DNA from: Centrapalus pauciflorus
Taxonomy: Eukaryota > Streptophyta > Magnoliopsida > Asterales > Asteraceae
DNA length: 64,000 bases
Assembly: GCA_020465985.1 (NCBI GenBank)
Contig: JAANYP010003852.1
Coordinates: 124,001 to 188,000, forward strand
Direction: 5' to 3'
A program made the translations under genes and the position numbers. This document shows, in pieces, positions 37,526-50,669 of this stretch. The notes below the pieces were generated by a model. That model ran no database searches, was not told the DNA's origin, and saw only the letters and a program-made list of their open reading frames with translations. Numbering within the stretch: the first letter of the stretch is position 1; each line of letters opens with the position of its first letter.

Positions 37526-38650
37526 AAAAAATGGTGTTTCTTTCAATATAACTTGAGAAAGTTGTCAAATGAATTTCTGTTTTAATTGTTACAATTATGT
37601 TAATTGTATGATGAAAAAGAATTATTTTGTAAATCATCACTTGATGCTTTTGAAAAAGTTATTCAGTGGACCATGTAATTACAAGGCCAGTTCTTATCAG
37701 TTTTGATCATCATTTCGGTTACTAATAAGATTGTTGCTTTCTATTTAAGAAATGACAAAACTTAAATAAATATATATGTTATTAAATAAATATATTTCGT
37801 ATGCCAAATTAAACAATGAACTCATGCATTTACCTTTTTATTAACAAAACTAATTAATTGACCCATGAATTACATGAGATATATTTGAAAAGTAATTATG
37901 TTTTAAAAATACATATGCATTCAAAATTTACTAAAAATTTTATAAACTATTAATAATAAAATACTAATTTTAAACTTAGATAGATGAAGTATCCTAACAA
38001 TATAAATCATGAAATTGGAAGAGATGCATTTTATAGATATAATAGCATACAAGGCAAACATGATAAGCGAATATCTCGATCTTAGGCAGTATGCATGATT
38101 TGCTAAGCAGTTGGTCACTGCTCTTCGCTGACGAGACATAGACATAAGTTGTAAGAATAGCATAATGTCAAATTTTAATATTTTAGAGATTTTATCTATA
38201 TGGATATATAATTAGATATGATAGTAGTCATAGAATGTATATAGATGAATAAATTAGCATATTGCAATCATAAAAATAGAGAGTAGAACAAGGTTGTCAT
38301 GTGCCATCAAGTGTTTGTGTTAATATAACTGAATGAAACTAATGAACAAGACATTTGTGTTAATATAGATGATGATTAACAATACGATTACATTAACAAC
38401 GAAAAAACATAGGCTATCATATATAGAATATTCAAAAAGAATAAAATATTCATAGAAACTATTTATAGCATGATTTATTATACATAACATAAGTAAATGA
38501 GTGTTTGAATTTACGTTTGAAAAAATACTACATCATTTTGAAAACTGATAATCAGGTAATAAGTGTTACATATAAGTGTTGTCGAAAAATTGAAATTTGG
38601 TTTAGCTTCTGTTGTTTGCTATTACAATTATCAAATAATCGATTTTTATA
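37526..38650. other. Intergenic; Helitron-like hairpin remnant near 37860
   Basis: 'gacccatgaattacatgaga' at about 37860-37879 resembles the Helitron hairpin of 961 and 22940 but lacks a proper CTAG. No gene is visible. Confidence 0.3.

Positions 38651-39931
<1,281 letters not shown>

Positions 39932-40021
<90 letters not shown>
39932..40021. repeat. (TA)n microsatellite shared by E3 and E4
   Basis: About 90 bp of TA between the right end of E3 and the left end of E4. Confidence 0.95.
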
Positions 40022-40025
<4 letters not shown>

Positions 40026-41116
40026 TCATTGCAGAACCTAAATTTAGTGTAGAACCGTAGAACCAATATCGTCCATAGATTAGATTATTCTAATGGTCTT
40101 GATTAAAACCATAAAGTTTGGAATTAGTGAAAAAAAGATTGGAATTAGTGATTTTTTAATTCGGTAAAAAATGAATACATTGGAAATAGCAAAAAGATTG
40201 ACATTAGTAAAATAAATATCATTTTTCTTTAAATTAAAATAACATTAATATGATTAATTGTTAAATAAAAAAAGATATACCATAAAAACGAGAATTTTAT
40301 ACTCTTTAAAACGAGACCGGTCATGATATATTTTTTTCGAAAAAATTTTACGTGTTTATTTTTCGTAAAAAAAATACTCAGACCACGATGCAATGTAGCA
40401 TGGTCGATATCATTCAATGTCGAATGAACACTTGATATCGCATATTCAACGGCGATGCAACACTGCATGTACATTCATAATTAACAGAACCAAAATAATG
40501 GTCAAAATTAGTAGTCAAAAGTTGGTTGATTTAATGAGAACAGTAATGATATATTTTTTTAGAAAAAATTTTACGTGTTTATTTTTCGTAAAAAAAAATT
40601 ACCCAGACCATGATGCAATATAGCATGGCCGATATCATTCAATGTCGAATGAACACTTGATGTTGTATATACAACATCGATGCAACACTGCATGTACATT
40701 CAAAATTAACAGAACCAAAATAATGGTCAAAATTAGTATTCAAAAGTTGGTTGATTTAATGAGAACAGTAATGATATATTTTTTTCGAAAAAATTTTACG
40801 TGTTTATTTTTCCTAAAAAATTTTTTTACCTAGACGTCCATTCAATATATTATATAGAGATCATTCAATGTCGAATTACAGTTTATATCACACATTCAAC
40901 GTCGAAGTGATACAATATATCATATATCCAACACTGCATGTCCGTTCGATATTAAAAGAGTAAAAATGGTCAAAATGTGCAGTCAAACTTGGTAGGCTAC
41001 TATTAATTCAATTTTAATTGCATAATTACCATCTTATCCCTAGTGTTATATTATAATCCAATGGTTTAGATTGGTTCTACGGTTCTACACTAAATTAAGG
41101 TTCTGCAATGATCCCA

Positions 41117-41122
<6 letters not shown>
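40022..41122. mobile_element. Microsatellite-embedded TIR element E4 (about 1.1 kb)
   Basis: The left end GAGATCATTGCAGAACCTAA (then TTTAGTGTAGAACCGTAGAACC) and the right end GGTTCTACGGTTCTACACTA (then AATTAAGGTTCTGCAATGATCCCAACC) are inverted repeats of about 45 bp. TA arrays flank both ends. The interior holds 225-bp tandem repeats. E4 ends resemble the element at 42574-42933. No coding. Confidence 0.75.
40318..40880. repeat. Tandem repeat, period about 225 bp, inside E4
   Basis: The unit beginning GACCACGATGCAATGTAGC at 40381 recurs as GACCATGATGCAATATAGC at 40606, and a third diverged, partial copy starts near 40833. The spacer ATGATATATTTTTTTCGAAA recurs at about 40323, 40548 and 40771. 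Each unit includes TTCAATGTCGAATGAACA and CAACACTGCATGTACATTCA. Short open frames in it are duplicates of each other, not genes. Confidence 0.85.

Positions 41123-41188
<66 letters not shown>
41123..41188. repeat. (TA)n microsatellite, right flank of E4
   Basis: About 66 bp of TA repeat. Confidence 0.95.
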
Positions 41189-41195
<7 letters not shown>

Positions 41196-42565
41196 TACGT
41201 TCAAAAAGGTATCTCTCGAAATTAAGTGCACCCGAATGTAACAACTTTAAGAAACTTTTTTTAATTTATTTTTCTCATAACCATGTTTAAATTAAAGTTC
41301 TATACATGATATATAAATTTCACATACATTCACACTTTCTGTGTTCTTAAAAATTATATGAATGTTCAATGCACATTTATGTAAATGGTCATTCAAGTGA
41401 ATGATCATTCACACCATTCACATTATGTTTTTTTACCATTCACAATATTTATGATGTTGCTCATTTTAATAAAAAGTTTTATAATGTTGTCTTATACATG
41501 TCTATGAAAAAAAAATATATATATATATGTATCATTCACAATAGGGAATGTTGGAATCTCAGATAACCAAAATATGCACATGTCTAGTATAACGTCAAAA
41601 ATGAGTTACATGATTGCAATTGCGCATATCTTACTGTAATGTATAATGAATAGGCACATGTATAATATAATTTTAAATTTAGATCATCTATAACTATCGT
41701 AATTGCTTGTATGATTAACAAAGATAATGAACATGTGCAATGTATAATGAATACACACTTGTATAATATAATATTAAATTTATATCATCTGCAATTTTCG
41801 TAATTATATGAACATGTATGATTAACATGTGCAATTGTCATTTATTATCCATGTCGTAATTGTATACATGTGTGAGTAACAAAAAAAAATGAACATGTGT
41901 AATTTTTGTTGATTGTGTACAACTGATAACGAACATGTAATTGGAACATAACATTGTACTACACATGTAACATGTTACATGATTCAACACAATTGATTAA
42001 TAAACACTCATAATGAACATGTGCAACGGTGACACACCATAAATCTTGGTTTATCACCAAAATGGAAAACAACGACTACACACACCATAAATCCCAATTG
42101 AACATGTTTAATACTGTGAATCTTGGTTAATCACCAAAATGGTTAACAACGATTATACACACCATAAATTCCGATTGAACATTTTCAATACCGTGTAAAT
42201 GAATGAACCTTCACGAACGGATTGATGAAAAGAAGAAATATCATTATTGGACACCTCCGGTTGAACATGTTCACATAAATTCATTATCGAATCCGATTGA
42301 ACATTGTACATCGCCTCTCCATCCAACGAATTCATTTAATTTTGATTTAATCAAGAAAAAATGAATCGATCAAGTGATGAATGAGTATTTGTTGTGGATA
42401 TTGTTATGGTGGTAAATCCTTATAATTAAGAGATTTATTAATTCGTTAGTTGTTATCTATTAATTAAAATAAATCTAATTGACTATATTACATTTTTTTA
42501 GTTATAACCAAACATGGGTGGACTCTGGTTCCCCAGTCTAATACGGTACCTCATTGATCTCAACC
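41189..42565. repeat. Probable TIR element with ACATGT-rich interior and short tandem repeats
   Basis: The right end 'cagtctaatacggtacc ... gatctcaacc' matches the terminus of the element at 27776-28221. The interior has two imperfect tandem blocks. One of about 105 bp ('gtataatgaat..cacatgtataatataat', 41640-41820) and one of about 78-83 bp ('ttggttaatcaccaaaatgg', 42045-42190). The left end is not certain; it may be at the TA array at 41188. Confidence 0.45.
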
Positions 42566-42573
42566 ATATATAT

Positions 42574-42933
42574 GGTTGAGATCATTTCCGAACCTAAATT
42601 TGGTGCAGAACAGTGAAACCATATATTCGATGTTGAATGTTCAAATTTATAACGTTTATTCGATGTTCAATGTTTAAATTTATAACGTTTATTCGATGTT
42701 GAATATATAAAATTTAGACGATTCAATAATGAATATTTAATGTGAATATTCAGTGGTGAATATTCAAAAAAATTTGAAAAAGATATAAAATTATCAGTTA
42801 CATTTCAAAATGGATAAAATTCTTGTTTTTATGGTATAATTTTTTTTATTTTAAAAATTAATAATTTTTATGTTATAAAATTTTAAGATTAATTCTGCAG
42901 TTCTACGTCAAATTTAAGTTCTACGATACTACT
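42574..42933. mobile_element. E4-like TIR element E5
   Basis: The left end GGTTGAGATCATTTCCGAAC (then CTAAATTTGGTGCAGAAC) pairs imperfectly with the right end 'gttctacgtcaaatttaagtt'. It starts 8 bp from the preceding element; the junction reads CTCAACC-ATATATAT-GGTTGAG. Internal GTTTATTCGATGTTCAATG words are tandemly duplicated at 42640-42710. No coding. Confidence 0.6.
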
Positions 42934-43178
42934 CTCTCTATCTCGCTCTATATATCAAATCAAGTAAGTTCATTATGATCAATATTACCAAGTAATTACT
43001 AAAAATCTGTTTGATATCTCATCCATTTTGGTTAAAAAAAAAAAAAGGAAGCAAATCATAATCTATTTGGATTGACGGATAATTGGATATAACTATATGG
43101 GATATTTCCTTTTTTTTTTATCCCTAAATAAAAGTTGCATTTTTGTTTCTATCTTTTATACCTCAGTATTAAATAGGG

Positions 43179-45102
43179 TTACATGTTAATAATAATAATA
43201 TAATTTTTATATTTTTATTGTTTATAACCATATTATTTATTATTTATCATTAATAGCAACAATTTTTATATACTGATATAATCATTTTTGGCCTGGAAAC
43301 CTTAACATGTTACCATCCGATTAATAACAACAACTTTTATCTTTTTACTGATAATAACAACAACGTTTTATCTTTTTTACCTTATAGAAACGACATTTAA
43401 CTTATTATTAATAACAACGACATATCAAATTAAAACACTATTAATCTTTAACTTATTATTATTAGAAAAATTAAATTTACAAAAATCAGAACACGTTCAA
43501 ATAAGTTCATAATCTATATTTGTGTCCAAATTTTGTTAAAGATAGAATAAATGCAATGTGCGACAATAAGAAAAATAACAAATAAGTTTTTAATACACGT
43601 TAAGAATGGAAGTATATTTTAATATGTCATATTGTCACACAATGATCCAAAATATATTATCATTGTTAGATTTATTTACACATATTAGCAATTTTCAAGT
43701 AAAAGTTGAACATGGCGGAATTAAAAATAAACCAACAAAACAATATTGTATCTAGAATTCTAGGAAGACATAAATTAATAGAATAAATTGTAATTTTATT
43801 CCAACAATATGAACAAAAACTTTTCAAAATGGATGTTTTCGGTTTTAGCAGTGATGACACGATCGAGCAAATAAGCTACAATTTTTAACTTATGAAAAAG
43901 TGTGGTAGGACAAACGCTAAACGCAAATAATCACTTATTAACGTATGCAATCCAAACACTTACAACAATTATTTGCGTTATTGTAACGTAATAAGCTAAT
44001 AATCACGTTTATAACGCAAAACCAAACACCCTCTTAACCTATATAAGGTTAGTTGTAGATCATATACACTACATTTAATCTAAAATTTTATTCTTTAATT
44101 GGATAATTATGTAAGAGTCTTTTTAATGAAAAACATCAACATGTTTTTCACAATTTTTTGTATTTTCGTCTCTTCATGTTATTTTTTCCCATAAAAGTCC
44201 TTAAGTTAAAATTTTCTCTTTTTTTTGGTTCAGTGAAATGTGGACATTAAAACCTGGTTTTTCAGTTATAAAAAATCTGATTTACTAATTATAACCGGGT
44301 TCTAATGTAAAAACCGGGTTTTAATGTCCACATTTCACTAAACCAAAAGGGAAACAAGTAACTTGAGAACTTTTATGAAAAAAAACATATAGGGACGAAA
44401 ACACAAAAAACGTGAAAACATTTTAAATTTTTTCCATAATAAACCCATTAAATAATATATAATTATCCATAAATTTAATGGTTGCATCTTTTTATTACCC
44501 TTTTATTTATCAAATAAATTAAAGACTAATTATCCATGATCAGATCATAATTATTACTGATATTATTCATTTATTTATCAAATAAATAAATAATGCAAAT
44601 ATAATTGTAATTAAGTATCCAAAAATAATACAAATGTAGCAATATGTGTTTATTATATTTATATGACATACATACAAAATGAAATGAGTTTCATGTTTTC
44701 ATGTTACACTTGAACGGTCTACCTATAGTGTTTATAAAAAAAAATATTTTTGTTAACTCTTTTACGGAAACACATTGCATTTGATTTTTCTCTAACAAAA
44801 TTTGAAAAAAAAAATAGATTATGAACTTATTTGAATGTGTTTTGATTTTCATAAATTTAGTTTTTTTAAATAATAATTAGTTAAAGATGAAAAAAACTTT
44901 TAATTTGATATGTTGTTATCATTGGTAAAAAAAGTTAGTTATTGCTTTACCAGTAAAAAGATAAAAATGTTGTTGCTATTATCGGTATAAAAATCAAAGT
45001 GTATTAATGGATGATAACGTATTATAGCATGTATCCATGTATAAAATTGTTATAATTGATAAAAAAAATATAAAAGTTGTTATTATTAATAATAACATGT
45101 AA
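43179..45102. mobile_element. Fold-back element with long inverted arms (about 1.9 kb)
   Basis: Left arm 43179-43560 and right arm 44771-45102 are diverged reverse complements. Both run from TTACATGTTAATAATAATA-type sequence through AACAACTTTTATCTTTTTAC, CATATCAAATTAAAA and AAATAAGTTCATAATCTAT to AATGCAATGTG. The middle includes a MITE-like piece (43870-44030) and a palindromic unit related to 3405-3750 (44125-44450). No transposase frame. The arms suggest a fold-back/MULE-like element, but target duplications are not clear. Its right end abuts the next Helitron. Confidence 0.65.
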
Positions 45103-45110
45103 ATCTATAA

Positions 45111-46251
45111 TCTATAAATACTATTAAAAGAGTAACTATTTTGCCACGTTTCGTCATCTGCTATTGCCACGTGGCATCACCTCCTACCGCCATTTGGATA
45201 TTATATTTTTAAATTTATAATTGATCCATATAATATATAATTTAAATAATATCTAATCAAATCTAAATCTTATCAAATATAAAACTCAAAATTGATTTTG
45301 AATGATAACTTTTCTTATATATTTATATTTATAATATTATATAAATAGATATTATCAGGGGTGGACCTATGTAATTAATACGGGTGTCACTCGACACCGA
45401 TAAATTTTCAAATACTGAGTTACGTATGCATCAAAAACTCGAGTGACACCTAAGATTTTTTTTGAGTGATACCTACAAAAAATTTATGAAATTATAATTT
45501 GCAAATCTAATTTATATTTGTTGTTTTTATTACTCAAATTTATTGAAATATTACTGAGTTTTAATCATAAAATTTTATAAAAAAAAAGCCAAATAGAATA
45601 TAAAACAAGAAAATATAACCCAAAAAAATATAGCTCAAAAAAAAATATAGCCCAAAAAAATGTAGCTCAAAAAAATATATTGAAAAAAATATAGCTCAAA
45701 CCTTTTGAAACCTTTAATAGCTTTTTTCCTTCCACACTGCACGGGCTTCAGCCTTCTGGCATTCTGGCTTTCTGAGTTCTGACCGACCGGTCGACGACGC
45801 CCAAAAAAAGTATATATGTTTAGTTTACCGAATATTTACTTAGTTTAGGTTAATGGAAAAATTAAATGTTAAGTGTTTATTTTTTAATTTTATTTGATCA
45901 ATTGTTAAACTTATTTGTTAACTCTAAAAAAAATTATAGGTCAATGGACAAATTTTTGAAAAGAAAGTTTTAATGGTATCGTACTAAGTATTATTTTAAT
46001 TAGAAAAATCTTGTTATTTGTTAATAGTGTGGCAATCCGTTTCGGTGACCCGATCCATCATAGAAAATATTTCAAAAATCAAAGTGAATTTTATGCTCTA
46101 AAAAAGTGACACCGATAACAAATAATCCTGGATTCGCCCCTGGATATTATAAATTTGATAAAATATATTTAAAAATTATCCTACAAGATTAATGAAATTA
46201 AAATTTTAAATTTATACTCATACCCATGTTATACGTGGGTTTATAAACTAG
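45111..46251 (+). mobile_element. Helitron with a nested hAT-type insertion
   Basis: The 5' end TCTATAAATACTATTAAAAG follows an A. The 3' end has hairpin-like ACCCATGTTATACGTGGGT, then TTATAAACTAG. The inside near the 5' end has GCCACGTGGCA-type words like the other Helitrons here. Without the nested element (45356-46142 plus one TSD copy) it would be about 346 bp. The base after CTAG is C rather than the usual T, a small departure. It lies about 290 bp upstream of the NRP start codon. Confidence 0.75.
45356..46142. mobile_element. hAT-type non-autonomous element, 787 bp, TSD GATATTAT
   Basis: The ends CAGGGGTGGACC and, reverse-complemented, CAGGGGCGAATCCAGG are short inverted repeats, and a GTGTCACT/AGTGACAC block follows inside both. 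GATATTAT is duplicated exactly at 45348-45355 and 46143-46150. An 8-bp duplication with CAGGGGCG-type ends marks the hAT superfamily. It sits inside a Helitron and so is younger than it. No transposase frame. Confidence 0.88.
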
Positions 46252-46361
46252 CAAAAAAATATGTAAATATATATTCATGAAATCTCATTAATCGTGAATG
46301 TCTTTGATTGTCTCATTCGGTATAGTGCAAGGTCAGAGGTAATTTCTTTTTGGTTCCCACA

Positions 46362-46537
46362 AAACCCTAAAACCTTTTTGTTTTTCCTCCCAAAACCCTA
46401 ACACCACAAAACACACCCCTCACCTATTTTTCTCACTTCCCTTTTAAGGCTCCTTCATCTCGCAGTTGCACACACACTCTTTCTCTCGTCGGCAACAAGA
46501 GATAGGTGAGGGCTTTCGTCAGATCAAATTAGGGTTT
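46362..46537 (+). promoter_or_regulatory. Three telo-box motifs in the NRP promoter/leader
   Basis: AAACCCTAA occurs at 46362-46370 and 46393-46401, and its reverse complement TTAGGGTTT at 46529-46537 just before the start codon. Telo boxes are common in plant promoters of genes active in dividing cells, such as ribosomal and chromatin genes. The function here is inferred from motif and position. Confidence 0.6.
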
Positions 46538-46542
46538 TCAAA

Positions 46543-49267
46543 ATGGTGGCCGATAAGGGTAAGAAACCCAAGATTGGAGACAAAATCGATGACGAGAACG
46601 ACGAGCAAATCGACTCTGAGCTTGTTCTTTCAATTGAAAAATTGCAGGAGATTCAAGATGAACTAGAAAAGGTACCTCCTTTTTTCATGTTTTTTTAATC
46701 AATTTAGCAATCTTTACTATGGTTGTCAAGATACCCATTTTGGCGATTTGTAGAGATATTGTGTCCACCAACCTTATAATCATTATTGTGCATAATTCTT
46801 CTGACGTTTAGCAAGAATTTGATATGTTTGTAACCTTAAATTAGGTGTTTTTATCGTGTTTATGTACTCCATAAAACCATCCCCTTTGCAGTATGATCTG
46901 AATGGATTGCAGAGAGTAATTTGTTTTGTGCCTGATATATGTGTGTTCAATTGTTTTGCGATGGGAAATTTTCTTTAATGGGCTAATTGGTATGCAATTT
47001 TTATCTTTCTTTATTTTTGATTATCTTTTTGTTTTTTTGTTTTTTTTTTTTGTTTTTTTTTGTCTTTTGGGGGCTCCAGATCAATGAGAAAGCTAGTGAT
47101 GAAGTCTTGGAAGTAGAGCAGAAATATAATGAGGTTCGGAAGCCGGTTTATGATAAGCGTAGCGAAATCATAAAGACTATTCCTGATTTCTGGCTGACTG
47201 CTGTGAGTTATCAATTCTGTTCTGTTATGATATCTTTGTTCTTTATTCGGTTGAGAGTCTGATACGTACTTGTTCATGCAGTTCTTGAGTCACCCTGTTC
47301 TTTCTGATCTTCTGAATGAAGAAGACCAAAAGGTTTCCCTTTACTGAATTTTGTTTGGTGATATTGTTTTTTATCGTTCCAAATATTTGGCTAATTGTTC
47401 TTGGTACCTGAATGTTAATTTGTATAATGCTCATCTTGTAATGTTAGATTTTCAAGCATTTAACGTCTCTTGAAGTAGAAGATTTTAAAGATATGAAAGC
47501 TGGTTATTCGATCACATTTGTGAGTAGTTCTTCTCTTTAACGTACACGTCTTTGCAAAAAGATGCTGTGTAGTTTTATGGTTGTTTTAATTGAATTGAAT
47601 TTTATATACAAAAGAATACTTTTGTGTTGTGTGTAATCTCATACCTCCTTCCAGAACTTTAGTCCCAACCCGTATTTTGAGGATTCAAAACTCACCAAGA
47701 CTTTCACATTCCTTGATGAGGGAACAACCAAAATTACTGCTACTCCTATCAAGTGGAAAGAGGGCATGGTAATACCTTTGAACTAAAACATATATGAACA
47801 AGTATGTTTTGTTTCTTGAACCTCTTTAAAGGTCATTCTGTTTTTTTGAAGGGTGTTCCTAATGGAGTTACAGAAGAGAAAAATGGAAAGAAGAGGCCTC
47901 ATGAGGAGGACAGGTCTTCCCCTCAATTTCCCTTTTGCTATGTTTCCTTTAATTCCATAATCTGAAATTTAAGGCTGCGATGTTACATAAGAAAGTCTGA
48001 AACTTTAAGGGGGCTTTTGGTTCACAAAATCTGATGGAATCTGATGGAATTTGAATGAAAATTCCATTCCGATGTGTTGTTTGGCAGTAAAAAGGAATGG
48101 AATGAATATTCTTTTTTTTTTTTTTTAAACACTACTTTTTATGGAATCTATTTTCCTTGGGTCAGTGCCTTGGAATTTAAATTCCATTCCAAAGATAACA
48201 GTTCTAAAACCAAACCCTAGACTTCATCTTCACCAGCCTCCATTTCTATTCCGTCAGATTACATTCCTTCCAGAATTCCATTCCTTGACAGATTTCATTC
48301 CTGGAATAAACATTCTGCGAACCAAACGCCACCTTAGATTTTATTACCATTTTTTGGTTTACCCTCTTTAAGTGGAGAAAAAGCTAATGTTTTATGGAGA
48401 ATGCTCGTTTTTTTTATGTTTCATTAATTGTTGCTGCACTTTATTGCTAATTCTTGGTGCCTGAAGCTTCTAGTGCATGTTATTACTATTCCTCCATTGG
48501 AAAATATGATATTTTTAGCATTATTTTGGATTTTTGAGTAACAACATGTCCATCTAAAACTATGAGTTTCCTGCAGCTTTTTTGGGTGGTTCAGTGAAAC
48601 CCAACAGAAAGATGACATGGATGAAATTAATGATGAGGTATTTTCACTTTGGATTAAGTTTTGAATCAAGCAATCGATGTAGACATAACGCTTCAAGTTA
48701 AACATTTTTAATATTAAAATCATTGAACCTCATTTTGCAGGTTGCCGAAATAATCAAGGAGGATTTATGGACTAATCCTATTACCTATTTCAACAACGTA
48801 TAACTTCCTTTTCTTACACCTGATATTCATCTTATTTGTACTTTGGATCAATGGAGTTTGTTTTATGTGCTTGAACTTTTGGTTTACTGATTTCTTGTGG
48901 TACAATTTCTTTGTTAAAGGATGCGGATGAGGAAGATTTTGAAGGTGATGAAGAGGTAAGACTTTAAGTTTGAAATGATAGTATCGTCTTGAAAACATTT
49001 GCGAAGTTTTGTCTTTGGTGAACTTTTGATATTACACAGAAAGTTTGAGTGTCGACTTAGAAGCATCATCAAAATTTTGTATTTGGTAAACTTTTCAGGT
49101 TGATACTACACAGAAAACTAATAGTGGTGGATTTGGATCCAAAATATGCCTTCTACTTTGTTGTTTTTGGAAGTTTTATCCTCCTAATATTATGCAAATA
49201 ATCAAACAAATTTTCTCAACAGGAGAATGGTTCCGAAGACTCCGAAGAAGAGGATGAAGAAAACTGA
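46543..49267 (+). CDS. NRP1: NAP1-related histone chaperone (SET/NRP type)
   Basis: Ten GT-AG exons: 46543-46671, 47080-47202, 47282-47332, 47448-47519, 47655-47768, 47852-47913, 48577-48637, 48741-48797, 48920-48955 and 49223-49267. They join without frame error to 249 residues, close to the family length of about 250. An N-terminal acidic region leads into a long dimerisation helix (SIEKLQEIQDELEKINEKAS). The NAP/SET 'earmuff' fold follows (FWLTAFLSHPVLSDLL, ITFNFSPNPYFED, KWKEGM). Then come SFFGWFSE, a conserved NRP block, and a Glu/Asp-rich C-terminal tail that binds histones. Arabidopsis NRP1/NRP2 chaperone H2A-H2B in the nucleus and act in root meristem and DNA-repair responses. NRP1 versus NRP2 cannot be decided. 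A MITE lies within intron 6. Confidence 0.93.
48008..48333. mobile_element. Harbinger-like MITE inside NRP intron 6, TSD TTA
   Basis: The ends AGGGGGCTTTTGGTTCACAA and, reverse-complemented, GGTGGCGTTTGGTTCGCAGA are inverted repeats. TTA lies on both sides (48005-48007 and 48334-48336). Same family type as 30533-30837. It is far from both splice sites of the 663-bp intron, so splicing is probably not disturbed. Confidence 0.8.
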
Positions 49268-50187
49268 AGGAATCGATGTGAAGTGGTTTCTTTAACATTT
49301 GCGAAAGTTTCAGGTTTAGGGGTATGTTAGTTACCGTTAAAAGGTGCCTCCGTCTATAGTTAATTTTTGCCTTTTTATTAATGGAAAGTTGTACCAGACT
49401 GCAGTTTTGGTGTTTGATGGCATTTTAAGAATGAAAAGATGTTAGATTTCAGGGACCAAACCAAACATGTGATATGAGAAAAAGTAGTCACTCTTAGCTT
49501 TTTAAGTAGGGCCGAAAAATGAACTGAACCGTACATTCAGCTCGTTGGGAAATTTGTTTATGTTCATTTAGTTGTAGATGAACAAACATGAACATTATTT
49601 TCTTGTCTTTAAAGTAAAAGATAGAATATTGGGGTCTTGAGGGTAAACGAGACGATTACGAGTATGGGTCTGTTAAAGCTTGAGCTCAGGCACGACTCGT
49701 TTAAAAGTATTATGCTCGAGCTTGGCTCTCGGCTTGTTTATTATATATACTAATTTTATAATTAGTTTTTATAAACTATTTATATATTTTATATTTATTT
49801 AGTCTGTATTATATAGTATTTAATTAAAAAATATATTTGTATATAAGCTCGCTTAGACTAGCGGGCTCGATATGCGAAGCTCGGGCTTGAGCTTGTTTAT
49901 CAAATGAGCTTTATATTTAGGCTCGAGCTCGTTTAACTCAAACTTATTTTTTTTTAGCTTTTAGCGAGTCAAACTCGAGTAATTCATGAGTGGCTTCTCA
50001 TTTACACCTCTGATCGAATATGAATAAAGGTCTCGTTCATTTGTGAATGTTCAGTAATGTCATTATTGTTCGTTTAATAAAACTATGATATTTTTAACTT
50101 ATCTACATAAACAAATGAAAATTTAACACATGTTTTGCAAAAAATTAATTTGAAAAGATATATTCCCAAAAACATATTAGTATGCAA
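49268..50187. repeat. NRP 3' region followed by a GAGCTCG-rich hAT-like fragment
   Basis: The first 200 bases are probably the NRP 3' untranslated region. About 49640-50013 repeats GCTCGAGCTTG-type words and ends in 'ctcatttacacctctga', the reverse of a TAGAGGTGTAAATGAG terminus like those at 3144 and 17630. The left terminus is not found. Confidence 0.45.
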
Positions 50188-50650
50188 GGATATTTGTGCA
50201 AAAAACTTTCAAGCTGGACAATTTTTGTGATTAAAACTTCCAATCATTTTTTCATTAAACAAAAAACCCTAAACAGATTAAATTTAAGGTTTTTTTTTTC
50301 AAAAAAATGATTTGCAACCTGTTAAACCGATTGTAATCTGTTAACAAACCCTTCGTCTTCGAAGAACCTTCTCTCTAGCAAACTCATTTGTCTGTGTTTT
50401 ATGATTCAAATTAGCATTTCTTGTTAATTTTTTATTTAAATCTGTGTTTTTTTGTTGGAATTTATATTTTAAGCGAAATATCGATGGTCACTGATGACTT
50501 TGCGACGACGGCTTACAACTTTTAATAGGTTACAATCGGTAATATACCAATTCCGTGAGATTTTGCTGGTAGGAGATTTTTTGTGCAAGATGGTTAGGAG
50601 TTTTTAATCACAAAAATGGTTTATCTTAGGGTTTTTTTGCACAATTATCC
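50188..50650. mobile_element. TIR element, first of two adjacent copies
   Basis: Starts GGATATTTGTGCAAAAAACT and ends 'tttttgcacaattatcc', inverted repeats that extend inward through 'tttttgtgattaaaac' on the left and 'tttttaatcacaaaaa' on the right. The interior contains palindromic ACCTGTTAAACCG/GTAATCTGTTAAC words. No coding. Confidence 0.6.
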
Positions 50651-50669
50651 CTAATATGTAATTAAATAA

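Noticed and set aside
40417..40833. Two near-identical small proteins starting MSNEHL
   Set aside because: They are two units of the 225-bp tandem repeat and not conserved genes.
41189..41240. Left end of the element preceding E5
   Set aside because: Its sequence does not convincingly pair with the right end at 42525-42565, so I did not fix the boundary there.
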